A stretch of 64,000 nucleotides of DNA from Myxococcus dinghuensis. Its GTDB lineage: Bacteria; Myxococcota; Myxococcia; Myxococcales; Myxococcaceae. The position numbers and the translations under genes were made by a program. The stretch lies in the NCBI RefSeq assembly GCF_024198235.1, contig NZ_JAKCFB010000008.1, forward strand, positions 186,001 through 250,000. Reading direction: 5' to 3'. A model generated the notes under the pieces. That model worked only from the letters and a program-made list of their open reading frames with translations. It searched no databases and was not told the origin of the DNA. Below are positions 1 to 8,149 of the stretch, in pieces (positions within the stretch are counted from its first letter, which is position 1; every line of letters begins with the position of its first letter).

Positions 1-1137
1 GGGGAAATCGTCGGCCTCGCCCAGCTTTCGGACCCGCTGAGCGGCGAGTTCCGCCTGGAGCACTCCCGGGACGCGCGCGTGCTCGCGGACTTCGCGGCCA
101 TCGGCGTGAAGAACGGCCGGCGCATGCTCGCGCTCCAGCGGCTGGGCCTGCGCGACCGTGAGACGGCCGCGTACAACCTCAGCTACTTCACGGACTACGC
201 CTCCAAGGAGATCTACAAGGCCCGCCGCTATGGCCGGACCTTCTCGCTCCTGACGTTCTCCATCGACAACCTGCCGCTGGTGCGGGTGCGCCACGGGGCG
301 GCGGACGCGAAGAAGGCGGTGCGCGGCATCATCCGCGCGCTGAGCAAGATCATCCGCGACTCGGACGTCATCGCGAAGGCGAGCGACCAGGAGTTCTACC
401 TGCTGCTGCCGGAGACGGACTTCTTCGGCGCGATGATGTTCGTGCGCCGCGCCGTCGCCGCCGTGCGCGAGGAGCCGGAGGTGCAGGACGTCGAGCAGCG
501 CCTGCCGCTGGCGCTGGTGGGCGGGGCGAGCACCTTCCCCAAGGACGGCGAGGACTTCGACGAGCTGGTGCACCGCTGCCGCCGCCGCATGGACGAGCGC
601 CGCTCGTCGCTCCAGCGCCGGCTGATGCTGGATGGCCTGCCCTTCTGGGACGAGGTGGACCTGCTGCTGGGCACGCCCAACAGCCCCAGGCTGCCCGTGG
701 ACGAGCGCTCCGAGCCGAGCCGCCGGGGCAAGGTCGCGGACGTCCTCTTCGACGAGCTCCAGGCGGAGATCGCCCGCGAGCTGATGCGAGACCCGGGCTC
801 CCGCGGCCTGCTCTACGTGGGCGGGCCGGAGATTCGCGCGGACCTGCCCATCGCGGCGGGGCTGGAGTCGGCGCCGCCGGACCTGTCCTCGCGCATCTAC
901 CTGCTGGGGCGGCGGGTGGACCTGGAGTCGCATCCCGCGCTGACGCCCGTGTTCCTGGAGGGAGACGAGCGGGTGTCGCGCCACGAGTTCATCCTCTGGC
1001 TGTCGGAGAACGCGGCCTACGCGCTCATCCAGCGGCGCGGGCGCGGCGCGACGTGGGGCTTCCATACCTCGGACACCGCGCTGGTGGACGGGCTCATCTC
1101 CAAGCTGCAGGCCGAGTACGACCTGCAGCCGTACTGA
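1..1137 (+). CDS. GAF / degenerate GGDEF domain signalling protein (5' partial)
   Basis: The reading frame is open from base 1, so the true start lies outside the window. The first residues (GEIVGLAQLSDPLSGEF) look like the end of a GAF sensory domain. Roughly the middle 150 residues follow a diguanylate cyclase (GGDEF) pattern, from YNLSYFTDYASKEIYKARRY to the segment ending MMFVRRAVAAV. The signature loop, however, reads SDQEF where an active enzyme has GG(D/E)EF, so c-di-GMP synthesis is unlikely and a binding or scaffold role is inferred. The C-terminal 150 residues match nothing I recognise. The downstream response regulator begins 15 bases later on the same strand, so the two are probably co-transcribed and functionally linked. 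Confidence 0.8.
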   Translation, partial: GEIVGLAQLSDPLSGEFRLEHSRDARVLADFAAIGVKNGRRMLALQRLGLRDRETAAYNLSYFTDYASKEIYKARRYGRTFSLLTFSIDNLPLVRVRHGAADAKKAVRGIIRALSKIIRDSDVIAKASDQEFYLLLPETDFFGAMMFVRRAVAAVREEPEVQDVEQRLPLALVGGASTFPKDGEDFDELVHRCRRRMDERRSSLQRRLMLDGLPFWDEVDLLLGTPNSPRLPVDERSEPSRRGKVADVLFDELQAEIARELMRDPGSRGLLYVGGPEIRADLPIAAGLESAPPDLSSRIYLLGRRVDLESHPALTPVFLEGDERVSRHEFILWLSENAAYALIQRRGRGATWGFHTSDTALVDGLISKLQAEYDLQPY

Positions 1138-1152
1138 CACGCGGAGCGCACG

Positions 1153-2655
1153 GTGGCCCAGGTCCGGAAGATCCTCATCGCCGACCCCGACCTCGAGTCC
1201 GTTCGAGCGCTGTCGCGCGCGCTGCGCACCAAGGGGTATCAGGTGCACTACGCGCCGGATGGCTCGCGGGCGCTGGAGGTCGCGGTGCTGCGCCACCCGG
1301 ACCTCACGCTGTTCGACGAGGGCTGCCGGCTCCTGGAGGCGCGGACGTTCATCCAGATCCTCCGCACCAACCCGCGCACGGAAGACATCCCGGTGGTGCT
1401 CACCACGGCGAGCTTCGACGGGGACCGCTTCCGCGGCCTGCGCGACGGCTACCTGCGCAAGCCCTTCAACCTGGACGAGGTGCTCAGCCGCATCGAGCAC
1501 ATCTTCCGGCGCAACGAGGCGGCCAAGGACCTCAAGGTCGAGCAGCAGGAAATCGAAGGTTCGCTCAGCCAGCTCAGCATCCCGGACCTGATGCAGTTGC
1601 TCGGCATGAACCGTCGCAGCGGGCGGCTGTCGCTGGAGCGCGGCAACGAGCGCGGGGAGATCGCCGTGGTGGAGGGCCGCCCGGTGAACGCGAAGCTGGG
1701 CCGGGTGGAAGGGGAGAAGGCCCTGTTCCGCCTGCTGGCGTGGGCCGAGGGGACCTTCACCTTCTCGCCTGGGACGAACCAGGTCCGCTCGCGCATCAAC
1801 CGCGCCATGGACGACGCGCTGCTGGAGGGCATGCGGCAGTCGGACGAGGTGAACCGGCTGCTGCCGGGCCTGCCGCCCCGGCACACGCGCCTCGTGCTCG
1901 CGCCGGACGTGGACCTCCAGCAGGACCAGCACCCGGTGACGGCGCAGGTGGTGGACCTGCTGCGCCAGCCGCGCGCGCTGGGAGAGGTGCTCGACCTGGC
2001 GCCCGCGCCGGACCTGGAGGTGCTGGGCGTGCTCACCACCCTGATTCAACGGGGCGTGGCGCGGCTGGCGGATGGGGACGGCTCGGATGCGAACGCCAGC
2101 GAGCTCCTGGGCGCCGCGGAGGTCCACGCCCTGCGCGGTCGCATCCTGCGCACGAAGGCGCCCGCCAAGGTGGCCACGGCGAAGATCTTCGTCTGCGGCA
2201 GCGGGGCGGCGGCGGCGCGGCGGGTGATGTCCCGGGTGCCGGGGCTGGAGGCGCTGTCGGCCGAGCCCACCGCGGTGAAGAGCGGCTTCGGGACGCTGGG
2301 CCGGGTGGTGCTCAGCGACGTGCTGCGCCTGGACTTCTGCGTGCTGCCCCCCGCGGAGGCCGCCCGGCCCCTGTGGCGGCCGTTCAGCGCCGGGGCGGTG
2401 GGCGCGCTGCTCCTGGACGTGTCCGAGGCCGCGGTGGGGCTTGCGCACTACCTGGCGTGGGAGGCGCGGATGCCGGTGATCGTCGTGGGCGCGGAGGTGC
2501 CCGCGTCGCTCCAGGGCGCGCCCGCCGGCGCGGTGGCGGTGGTGGACGACCTGAGCGAGGCGCTGCGGTCCCTGCTGGTGCAGGCCCTCAACCCCGCGCC
2601 CACGCTGCCCGGCGTCCCGCAGGTCCACCGGGCGCCGGTCTCGACGGCGAGCTAG
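1153..2655 (+). CDS. Response regulator with DUF4388 (PATAN) domain and degenerate GTPase-like tail
   Basis: 500 residues from a GTG start. The N-terminal ~120 residues form a receiver domain: acidic residues D11 and D13, probable phospho-acceptor D55 (TLFDEG), T84/T85 and K103 in LRKPF. A DUF4388/PATAN domain follows (about 133-245, SLSQLSIPDLMQLLGMNRRSG), a family common in delta-proteobacterial signalling. The C-terminal part starts KIFVCGSGAAAARR, where a small GTPase of the COG2229/MglA type has a GxxxxGK(S/T) P-loop. Further on, LWRPFSAGAVGALLLDVSEA resembles the segment after the G3 box of those GTPases. The P-loop Lys and the DxxG are missing, so nucleotide hydrolysis is unlikely. It probably works with the GAF/GGDEF protein immediately upstream. 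Confidence 0.85.
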   Translation: MAQVRKILIADPDLESVRALSRALRTKGYQVHYAPDGSRALEVAVLRHPDLTLFDEGCRLLEARTFIQILRTNPRTEDIPVVLTTASFDGDRFRGLRDGYLRKPFNLDEVLSRIEHIFRRNEAAKDLKVEQQEIEGSLSQLSIPDLMQLLGMNRRSGRLSLERGNERGEIAVVEGRPVNAKLGRVEGEKALFRLLAWAEGTFTFSPGTNQVRSRINRAMDDALLEGMRQSDEVNRLLPGLPPRHTRLVLAPDVDLQQDQHPVTAQVVDLLRQPRALGEVLDLAPAPDLEVLGVLTTLIQRGVARLADGDGSDANASELLGAAEVHALRGRILRTKAPAKVATAKIFVCGSGAAAARRVMSRVPGLEALSAEPTAVKSGFGTLGRVVLSDVLRLDFCVLPPAEAARPLWRPFSAGAVGALLLDVSEAAVGLAHYLAWEARMPVIVVGAEVPASLQGAPAGAVAVVDDLSEALRSLLVQALNPAPTLPGVPQVHRAPVSTAS

Positions 2656-3140
2656 GCGGCGTCGCGCGGCGGCTGGCTCCGGGGCACCTCGATGCCGAGC
2701 GCCTCGTTCGCGAAGCGGTACATGCGCGCCTTGAGCTGCTCCAGGGCGTCGAGCAGGTGCTTGCCGGAGCGGTTGGCCGCGTCTTCCAGCCGCTCCTTGC
2801 AGCGCAGGTCGGAGCAGAGGCTGATGCCCACGCGGCGCTTGTTGTCGACGTCCGTGGTGAGCAGCGACACCTCGTTCGACGAGCCGTAGTGGTGGCACCA
2901 CTCGCACATCCGCGAGACGTTCTCCCCACCCGCCGACTCGCTCCGGAAGATGATGCCGATGGGCTGGTGGCTGCCCGGCGCGGAGAAGACGAGGTACACG
3001 CGCGCCCTGGAGGTCTCCGTCCAGGCGAGGTAGTCGCGGACGAAGTGCGGGAAGGTCACGCCTTCGGGCATTTCGATGACGCGGCGATCCCTGGGGCGGA
3101 AGGACTTGATGAGATCCTGGTCGGACTCGAAGCGGAACAC
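2652..3140 (-). CDS. FBP-type treble-clef zinc-finger protein (EF-G-binding-like)
   Basis: 162 residues. The frame can be extended upstream to a TTG, but AAGGAG lies six bases before the GTG at 3140, so that start is chosen. Residues 79-114 carry a four-cysteine zinc site (C79, C82, C109, C114; MCEWCHHYG and SLCSDLRC) typical of the FBP C-terminal treble-clef finger found in FusB/FusC-type elongation factor G binding proteins. Those proteins free EF-G stalled on the ribosome. Whether this one binds EF-G is family inference. The gene is convergent with the DUF4388 regulator: the two stop codons overlap in a single CTAG. A perfect inverted repeat sits over its likely promoter. Confidence 0.8.
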   Translation of the reverse strand: MFRFESDQDLIKSFRPRDRRVIEMPEGVTFPHFVRDYLAWTETSRARVYLVFSAPGSHQPIGIIFRSESAGGENVSRMCEWCHHYGSSNEVSLLTTDVDNKRRVGISLCSDLRCKERLEDAANRSGKHLLDALEQLKARMYRFANEALGIEVPRSQPPRDAA

Positions 3141-3171
3141 GACGGCTCCTTGGAGAACGTCTGGACCTAAC

Positions 3172-3192
3172 AATCAGGAGCACCTGATTCTA
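3172..3192 (-). promoter_or_regulatory. Inverted repeat over the likely -10 of the FBP-domain gene
   Basis: AATCAGG (3172-3178), four bases, CCTGATT (3183-3189): a perfect 7-bp inverted repeat. On the minus strand it abuts TAGAAT (complement of 3187-3192), a good -10 hexamer for the gene starting at 3140. A repressor bound here would cover the transcription start. No clear -35 is visible. The binding protein is unknown. Confidence 0.45.
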
Positions 3193-3491
3193 CCTGAACC
3201 GACCTGGAGGCCGAGCCCCCCGCAGGACGGGCGCCGCCGAGGCGCGCCCCCGGAGCCCCCCCGCTCCCGCGACGCCAGGCCCGGGGACGTCGGCGGCGGC
3301 TCCACTCCCGGTGCCCTCCGGTGGCGATGTGCATCACCGGACGCGACCAGGCGCGTCATCGTCGCGTGAGCCGACGCATGTGTCTGTTGCTGTCCGCCGG
3401 CTGACCCTGGCGTGACATGGGAGTGGGACAAGACTCGCGCGCATCCTGAATCGGTGGCCCCTCGCGCCGCCTGTCATTGGAGTGTCTGCCC
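3193..3491. other. Intergenic region with no supported gene
   Basis: GC-rich spacer between the divergent FBP gene and the fatty acid desaturase. It holds open frames on both strands but none with a Shine-Dalgarno site or recognisable protein content. A GGAG about ten bases before 3492 serves the desaturase. I see no clear promoter hexamers or hairpin. Confidence 0.5.
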
Positions 3492-4493
3492 ATGGACCGA
3501 GTCGCAGCTGTTTCGAGCAAGGACCTCATCGCGCGGACCCGTCCGTTCGCGGTGCAGGAGTCGGCTCGTGCCGTGTGGAACCTCGTCGCGACCTACGCGG
3601 CGCTCGTGGCGGCGGTGGCGCTGGCCGTCGCCGCGCCGTGGTGGCCGCTGCGCATCGTGGGAGGGATTCTGGAGGCGCTCGTGCTCATCCGCGCGTTCAT
3701 CCTCTTCCATGACGCCATGCACGGCGCGCTGCTGTCCACGTCGCGGTGGGGGAGGGTGCTCTTCCATGTGCAGGGCATCCTGACGCTCACGCCCGCGCGC
3801 ATCTGGAATGACACGCACAACCACCACCACGCGAACACGGCGCGCATCGCCGCGGACCCGGCGGGCACGTTCGTGACGTGGACCACGGCGCAGTGGCGTC
3901 AGGCGTCCGGCTGGCAGCGGCTGGGCTACATGGTGGAGCGCCATCCGGTGACGCTGCTGTTCGGCTACTTCACGGCGTTCCTCTTCAGCCTGTGCCTGGT
4001 GCCTTTCGTGAAGAACCCCCGGCGGTACTGGACGTCCGGGCTCGCGCTGCTCGTCCACGGGGTGTTGTCCGGGGGGCTCCTGTACTTCTTCGGCGCGGCG
4101 GTCTACCTGTGCGCCTTCCTGGGGCCGCTCTTCGTCGCGTACGCGCTGGGCACGTACCTGTTCTACGCCCAGCACAACTTCGACGAGGTCAGCATCCTGC
4201 CGGAGGGCGCCTGGACCCACGCGGACGCCGCGCTCGAGGCCTCCAGCTATCTGCGCTGCGGCCCGGTGATGGCCTGGTTCACGGGCAACATCGGCTACCA
4301 CCACGTCCACCACCTGAATCCGCGCATCCCGTTCTACCGGCTGCCGGAGGCGATGGCCGCCATCCCCGAGCTCCAGCGGGCCCACGTCACCACGCTGTGG
4401 CCCTGGGACATCCGGGCCTGCCTGCGGCTGAACCTGTGGGACCCGGACCTGGGGCGGATGGTGCGCTACCGCGACGCGTCCGCGCGCGCCTGA
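3492..4493 (+). CDS. Membrane fatty acid desaturase
   Basis: 333 residues; ATG at 3492 with GGAG about ten bases upstream. It carries the three histidine boxes of the membrane di-iron desaturase/hydroxylase superfamily: HDAMH (73-77), HNHHH (109-113) and HHVHH in the GYHHVHHLNP segment of the C-terminal third. Hydrophobic segments lie around residues 35-70 and in the middle. The role is to insert double bonds (or hydroxyl groups) into acyl chains at the cytoplasmic membrane; chain and position specificity cannot be told. It ends against the convergent ferritin-like gene with a hairpin between. Electron donor genes are not adjacent. Confidence 0.88.
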   Translation: MDRVAAVSSKDLIARTRPFAVQESARAVWNLVATYAALVAAVALAVAAPWWPLRIVGGILEALVLIRAFILFHDAMHGALLSTSRWGRVLFHVQGILTLTPARIWNDTHNHHHANTARIAADPAGTFVTWTTAQWRQASGWQRLGYMVERHPVTLLFGYFTAFLFSLCLVPFVKNPRRYWTSGLALLVHGVLSGGLLYFFGAAVYLCAFLGPLFVAYALGTYLFYAQHNFDEVSILPEGAWTHADAALEASSYLRCGPVMAWFTGNIGYHHVHHLNPRIPFYRLPEAMAAIPELQRAHVTTLWPWDIRACLRLNLWDPDLGRMVRYRDASARA

Positions 4494-4506
4494 GGGGCCT
4501 CGGCCG

Positions 4507-4542
4507 GATGGGCTCGTTCGGGGCCGGCCCGAGGAGCCCATC
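4507..4542. terminator. Bidirectional hairpin between desaturase and ferritin-like genes
   Basis: GATGGGCTC (4507-4515) pairs perfectly with GAGCCCATC (4534-4542). An inner TCGGG/CCCGA extends the stem. It lies between two convergent stop codons, so it probably terminates both transcripts. There is no strong T-tract, as is common in high-GC genomes. Confidence 0.6.
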
Positions 4543-4554
4543 GGGCCGGGCACC

Positions 4555-5115
4555 TCAATTCTCGAGCATGGGGCGCCCCTGGTGCGCCACCAGCAGGTCA
4601 TGCATGTCGTTGGCGTGCTCCTCCTCCTTCGTGAGGATGTCCTCGAGCAGCCGCCGCGTGGTCGGGTCGCGGTCCGCGAAGTAGCGGATCATGTCGCGGT
4701 ACGTCTCGACGGCGATGCGCTCCGCGACCAGGTCCTCGCGAATCATGTCCACCAGGTTCTGTCCCTCGACGAACTGGCTGGCGCTGCGGGTCAGCAGCCC
4801 CTCGGGATTGAAGTTCGGCTTGCCGCCCAACTGGTTGATGCGCTCGGCCAGCCGCAGCGCGTGGTCCTGCTCCTCGCGGGCGTGCGCGCCGAACTCGTCC
4901 TTCACCGCCTCGCTGTGGATGCCCACCGCGGAGATGTAGTGGGACGTGTAGCGCAGCACGCAGACGATCTCCGTCGCGAGCGCGTCGTTGAGCAGCTTCA
5001 GCGTCGTCGAGACATCGCCTTCGTAGTTCTCCGTGACGGCGCCTTCCTCCAGGTGCTCACGGGCACGACGGCGAATCTCCTGGATGTCACTGACGAAGGG
5101 CTGCGACTCGGACAT
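4555..5115 (-). CDS. Ferritin-like (bacterioferritin-family) protein
   Basis: 186 residues from ATG 5115, preceded by AGGAGGAGG, which settles the start against longer frames. Four-helix ferritin-like pattern: a Glu in helix 1 (NDALATEIVCVLRY), EEQDHALRLAERI in helix 2 (ExxH), ERIAVETYRDMI in helix 3 and KEEEHANDMHDLL in helix 4 give the carboxylate/histidine ligands of a di-iron ferroxidase site. Expected role: cytoplasmic iron storage or peroxide detoxification. Similar proteins are labelled bacterioferritin or DPS-like; the haem-ligand methionine of true bacterioferritin cannot be assigned by eye, so the subfamily stays open. Confidence 0.85.
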   Translation of the reverse strand: MSESQPFVSDIQEIRRRAREHLEEGAVTENYEGDVSTTLKLLNDALATEIVCVLRYTSHYISAVGIHSEAVKDEFGAHAREEQDHALRLAERINQLGGKPNFNPEGLLTRSASQFVEGQNLVDMIREDLVAERIAVETYRDMIRYFADRDPTTRRLLEDILTKEEEHANDMHDLLVAHQGRPMLEN

Positions 5116-5423
5116 GGCGGTGCCTCCTCCTGGCGGATGCGTGCCGCAAAGCTGCGCCGCCCCGCCCGGGAATGGCCACCCCTCCCGCCGCGCGCTGGAC
5201 ACGCTCGCGGCCCGCCAGCCCCACCCTCATGTCGGAGGACGATGTCGCCCGCGCGCCAACCAACGCGCCTGGCTCACGGAGGGGGCGCCGGGCTTGCGGG
5301 CGGTTCGGGGCCACGCGGGCCCGGTGGCCGCCACGTGTGATGGCGAGGGGCCCTCCGTGGGGCCCCGGGGCGCCCCCTCCGTAGGCCAGACGCCGGGGCC
5401 TCCGGAAGGCCACCTCGGGAGGT
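5116..5423. other. Intergenic region with no supported gene
   Basis: About 300 bases upstream of the ferritin-like gene and downstream of the DUF6600 gene, both on the minus strand. Apart from the ribosome binding site at 5116-5135 nothing specific is visible. Open frames on both strands here have atypical composition and no start signals. Confidence 0.45.
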
Positions 5424-6527
5424 TCACCGGCCGTGGTGGGGCGCAGGCGCCGGGTGGGGCGCCTCGGTCGGATGGGGCGCCTCGGTCGGATGCGGCGCTT
5501 CGGCGGGATGGGACTCGGGAGGCGGCTCCGAGGCCTTGGGGCGTGGCACGGTGTGCGCCGGCTCCTCGGGCCAGGGCGCTTCCTCTTCCCCGCCGTGGTG
5601 CGCTTCTCCCGCGGGCTTCGTCTCCTTGGGTGGCTGGGCCGGGGCCTGCGGCTGCGCCGGAGCCTGCGGCTGGGGATGCGCCTGCGGCTGGGGATGCGCC
5701 TGCGGCTGGGGATGCGCCTGCGTCGGAGGCCGGGGCGTCACGTTCGTCTGCGGGCGCTCGGGCACGGGCGCGGAGCGTGCCGACCGGGGTGTCTCCGGAT
5801 GGGTTCCCGTCACGGGGGGATGCCCTGTCGGGGGCGCGGTCACCCGTGAGCGGGGCACCGGGTGGCCCGTGACATGGGCGACCTGGTCGGGCGCGGGGCC
5901 CGTGCTCCACTGCCCATGCCGGGCCGGCACATGCCTTCCCACCAACTGGGTCTGCTGGAGGAGGACCGGGACACGGTCGCGGGGGACCACGTACTGGTGC
6001 AGGTGTGGCCTCACGAAGTCCGTGGCTCCGACGAAGTTCCACGACAGCCCCACCGTGATGCCCGGTGGCCCCAGGGGCTGCCAGCCGACGTAGCCGTCCC
6101 CCCAGCGCCAGTCCACCCAGGAGGGCGCCCACTCGTCATCGGGCCACCACACCCAGCCCGCGGACGGGGCGAGGTACCAGCGGCCGTAGTGGAAGGGCGC
6201 CCACCCCCAGCTCCAGCCCGTCTCGAAGGTCCAACCCCAATCGCTGTACGTCCACTGGCCCCCGGTGACGTAGGGCTCGAAGTCAGCGCCGACGATGGAC
6301 GGGTCCGGGCGCCAGACCCAGCCCACGTCCGGTAGCTGTACCCACGAGCCATACGGCGACAGCACGTCCCGGAAGGTCGACACCGGCGCGTTGTCCGGCG
6401 TGGAGCTCGTGGTGACCTGTGCGCCGTAGTCCTCCTGCGCGCTCGCGCACCCGAAGGCCATGAGCAGGGCGCCCGTGCCCACGCCTCCTATCCGCATCCA
6501 TCGCCAGCTTCGATGCCAGGGCCGCAT
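5424..6527 (-). CDS. DUF6600-type Trp-rich lipoprotein with Pro/His/Gln repeat tail
   Basis: 367 residues; ATG at 6527 with GGGAG just upstream. The N-terminus ends in MAFGCASAQ, consistent with a lipoprotein signal. Residues ~45-180 contain the Trp-rich motifs of DUF6600 (YGSWVQLPDVGWVWRP, GGQWTYSDWGWTFE, GRWYLAPSAGWVWWPDDEW, GYVGWQPLGPP), likely an extracytoplasmic beta-rich fold. The last ~150 residues are low-complexity: HPQPQA repeats, then AQPQAP, then HPTEAP repeats ending HHGR. Function unknown; DUF6600 proteins are usually envelope-associated. The tail is encoded by short tandem DNA repeats, so its length may vary between strains. Confidence 0.82.
   Translation of the reverse strand: MRPWHRSWRWMRIGGVGTGALLMAFGCASAQEDYGAQVTTSSTPDNAPVSTFRDVLSPYGSWVQLPDVGWVWRPDPSIVGADFEPYVTGGQWTYSDWGWTFETGWSWGWAPFHYGRWYLAPSAGWVWWPDDEWAPSWVDWRWGDGYVGWQPLGPPGITVGLSWNFVGATDFVRPHLHQYVVPRDRVPVLLQQTQLVGRHVPARHGQWSTGPAPDQVAHVTGHPVPRSRVTAPPTGHPPVTGTHPETPRSARSAPVPERPQTNVTPRPPTQAHPQPQAHPQPQAHPQPQAPAQPQAPAQPPKETKPAGEAHHGGEEEAPWPEEPAHTVPRPKASEPPPESHPAEAPHPTEAPHPTEAPHPAPAPHHGR
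5663..5716 (-). repeat. Three identical 18-bp tandem repeats inside the DUF6600 gene
   Basis: The 18-base unit beginning CCTGCGGCTG occurs at 5663-5680, 5681-5698 and 5699-5716 without mismatch, with a partial fourth copy. It encodes the Gln-Pro-Gln-Ala-His-Pro repeat of the secreted tail. The unit keeps the reading frame, so copy number can change without breaking the gene. Confidence 0.85.
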
Positions 6528-6719
6528 GTGCCCGCTCCCTTCTTCGTATCGGTCACCTTCCTCCGAAAGATGGGGATGCTCTTTCGAGAATGTGGCACTC
6601 GACGTCCGAGGAGATGGGCTCGGTTGCCCTGCGACTGTCGTCACAGGATGGCGCCGACACGTCGCGAAAATTCCCCCGCTGTTGGCGCGTGCGAGCGGAG
6701 GTGGGGCAGACTGGCGCTC

Positions 6720-7403
6720 GTGCGCTCCCGCGTCTTCGTCCCGTGCTTCCTCCTGTTCCCGGCCGCGGCCCTGGCGGGCATGCCCAGCGTGCGGCTGTCG
6801 GACATCGCCTCGCAGCGCGTCGAGGCCATCTCCTTCTTCGTGGGAGTCTTCGCGCTCGTGGCCCTGGCGGTCCGGGTGTTGTGGAACCGGCTGCGCAAGG
6901 ACTTCCCGCGGCTGCCCCTGCTCACCTTCCGCTCCGCGGCGGCGCTGGTGTTCCTGCTCAGCCTGGGCTTCCACCTCGTCCTGTCGATGATCGCGGGCGG
7001 CCGCGAGCTGATGACCCCGGGGGCCTGGGAGCGGTCGGGCGTGACGTATCAGCTCACCTCGAGCCTGCCGCCCTCGGATTCGGACCTGGTGGGGCAGGCG
7101 CGCCGTCAGCGCCTGGAGGAGCTGCGCGTGGCGTTGTGGGCGCATGCCGCCGCGCATGGGGGCGCGTTCCCCGCGAGCGACCTGGGCCCCGAGCTGCCCG
7201 TGGAGCGATGGACCGTGGTGGGCGATTCCGGCATGCACTTCATCTACCGCGGCGGCCTCAAGGCGGATGAAGGCGCGACCCCACTCGCCTACGAGCCCGG
7301 CATCTTCGGGCGCGAGCGGTGGGTGCTCTTCACCAACGGCGAGGTGCGCCGCGCACCCCTCGAGACCATCCACGCGTCCATCGAGCAGGGGGGCGCGCCG
7401 TGA
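6720..7403 (+). CDS. Membrane protein with pseudopilin-like C-terminal domain
   Basis: 227 residues from GTG 6720; a longer frame exists upstream but this start puts a signal-peptide-like segment (FVPCFLLFPAAALAG) at the N-terminus. Two further hydrophobic stretches follow (VEAISFFVGVFALVALAV and SAAALVFLLSLGFHLVLSM). After them, QRLEELRVALWAHAAAHGG and a region ending WVLFTNGEVRRAP resemble the globular part of type II secretion pseudopilin-like proteins (length-checked text and VLF-DG-V motifs). It overlaps the next gene by GTGA and is surely co-translated with it. Function unknown. Confidence 0.6.
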   Translation: MRSRVFVPCFLLFPAAALAGMPSVRLSDIASQRVEAISFFVGVFALVALAVRVLWNRLRKDFPRLPLLTFRSAAALVFLLSLGFHLVLSMIAGGRELMTPGAWERSGVTYQLTSSLPPSDSDLVGQARRQRLEELRVALWAHAAAHGGAFPASDLGPELPVERWTVVGDSGMHFIYRGGLKADEGATPLAYEPGIFGRERWVLFTNGEVRRAPLETIHASIEQGGAP

Positions 7404-8149
7404 ACATCGTCGTGAAGACGCTCCTCGCGGTGTTCCTCCTCTTCGTCGGGTTCATCTTCCTGGCGGTGACGGGGCTCGAGTGGCTGCCGGAGCTGCTGTT
7501 CTTCCTCGCGCTGGGGTGGCTCCCGTTCCTGACGCGCGTGCTCGGCGAGGTGACGATCCGCTGGGGCCCGGTGGTCGAGGCGCTGCTCGTGGCGGGCGTG
7601 CTCGCGGCCGGGACGCATCTGTTCCTGGGGTGGCTGTGGCGTCAGGTCCACGCGGAAGCGGAGAACGCGCGCCCGTGGCCCCTGCGCTGGAGCCTGTCGC
7701 TGGTGGCCTCCCTGGTGCTGCTGTTCTCCGCGACGATGGCCACCGTGGGCATCGCCCACCACGTGGGGTGGCTGGCCTCGGGGCGCTCGCAGTTCCTGAT
7801 GCGGAAGTGGCCGATGTCCGGCCTCCTCGAAATGGAGAAACAACCCACCTACCGGCTGTGCATCCCCGCCCACGAGCTGGTCCGCTCCGGAGTCTCACCC
7901 GAGGGGGTCCCCGCACGCCTCCTCGCGGACAGGACCTCGCGAGAGAAGGCCGAGGCCTCGCACATCCTCGTGACCTCGACGCCCGAGGGGGCGGCGGACT
8001 TCATCGTGTTCTCCCGGGACCCGCGGGTGCGCGCGACGGAGGGGGCCTTCCGCTGCATGATGGCGACGGAGAGTCCGAAGAAGGTGGACGAGGAGGAGCT
8101 GGCCGCCTTGCTGTCGCGCCAACGCGTCGTCGCCCGTCCGGACCCCTGA
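7400..8149 (+). CDS. Polytopic membrane protein of unknown function
   Basis: 249 residues; its GTG start overlaps the TGA of the previous gene. About four hydrophobic segments fill the first 130 residues (LLAVFLLFVGFIFLAV, LPELLFFLALGWLPFL, VEALLVAGVLAAGTHL, SLSLVASLVLLF). A soluble C-terminal domain of ~110 residues follows (TYRLCIPAHELVRSG to LLSRQRVVARPDP). I do not recognise a family. The tight coupling to the pseudopilin-like gene upstream suggests a two-protein membrane complex. Confidence 0.6.
   Translation: MNIVVKTLLAVFLLFVGFIFLAVTGLEWLPELLFFLALGWLPFLTRVLGEVTIRWGPVVEALLVAGVLAAGTHLFLGWLWRQVHAEAENARPWPLRWSLSLVASLVLLFSATMATVGIAHHVGWLASGRSQFLMRKWPMSGLLEMEKQPTYRLCIPAHELVRSGVSPEGVPARLLADRTSREKAEASHILVTSTPEGAADFIVFSRDPRVRATEGAFRCMMATESPKKVDEEELAALLSRQRVVARPDP

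Noticed and set aside
1053-3170. 705-codon plus-strand frame overlapping the DUF4388 regulator
   Set aside because: Gly/Ala/Arg-rich frame-shifted shadow; the receiver and DUF4388 motifs are in the 1153 frame.
3174-3431. 85-codon minus-strand frame before the desaturase
   Set aside because: No ribosome binding site, Ser/Gly/His/Pro-rich composition, and it would place a gene over the promoter palindrome of the FBP gene.
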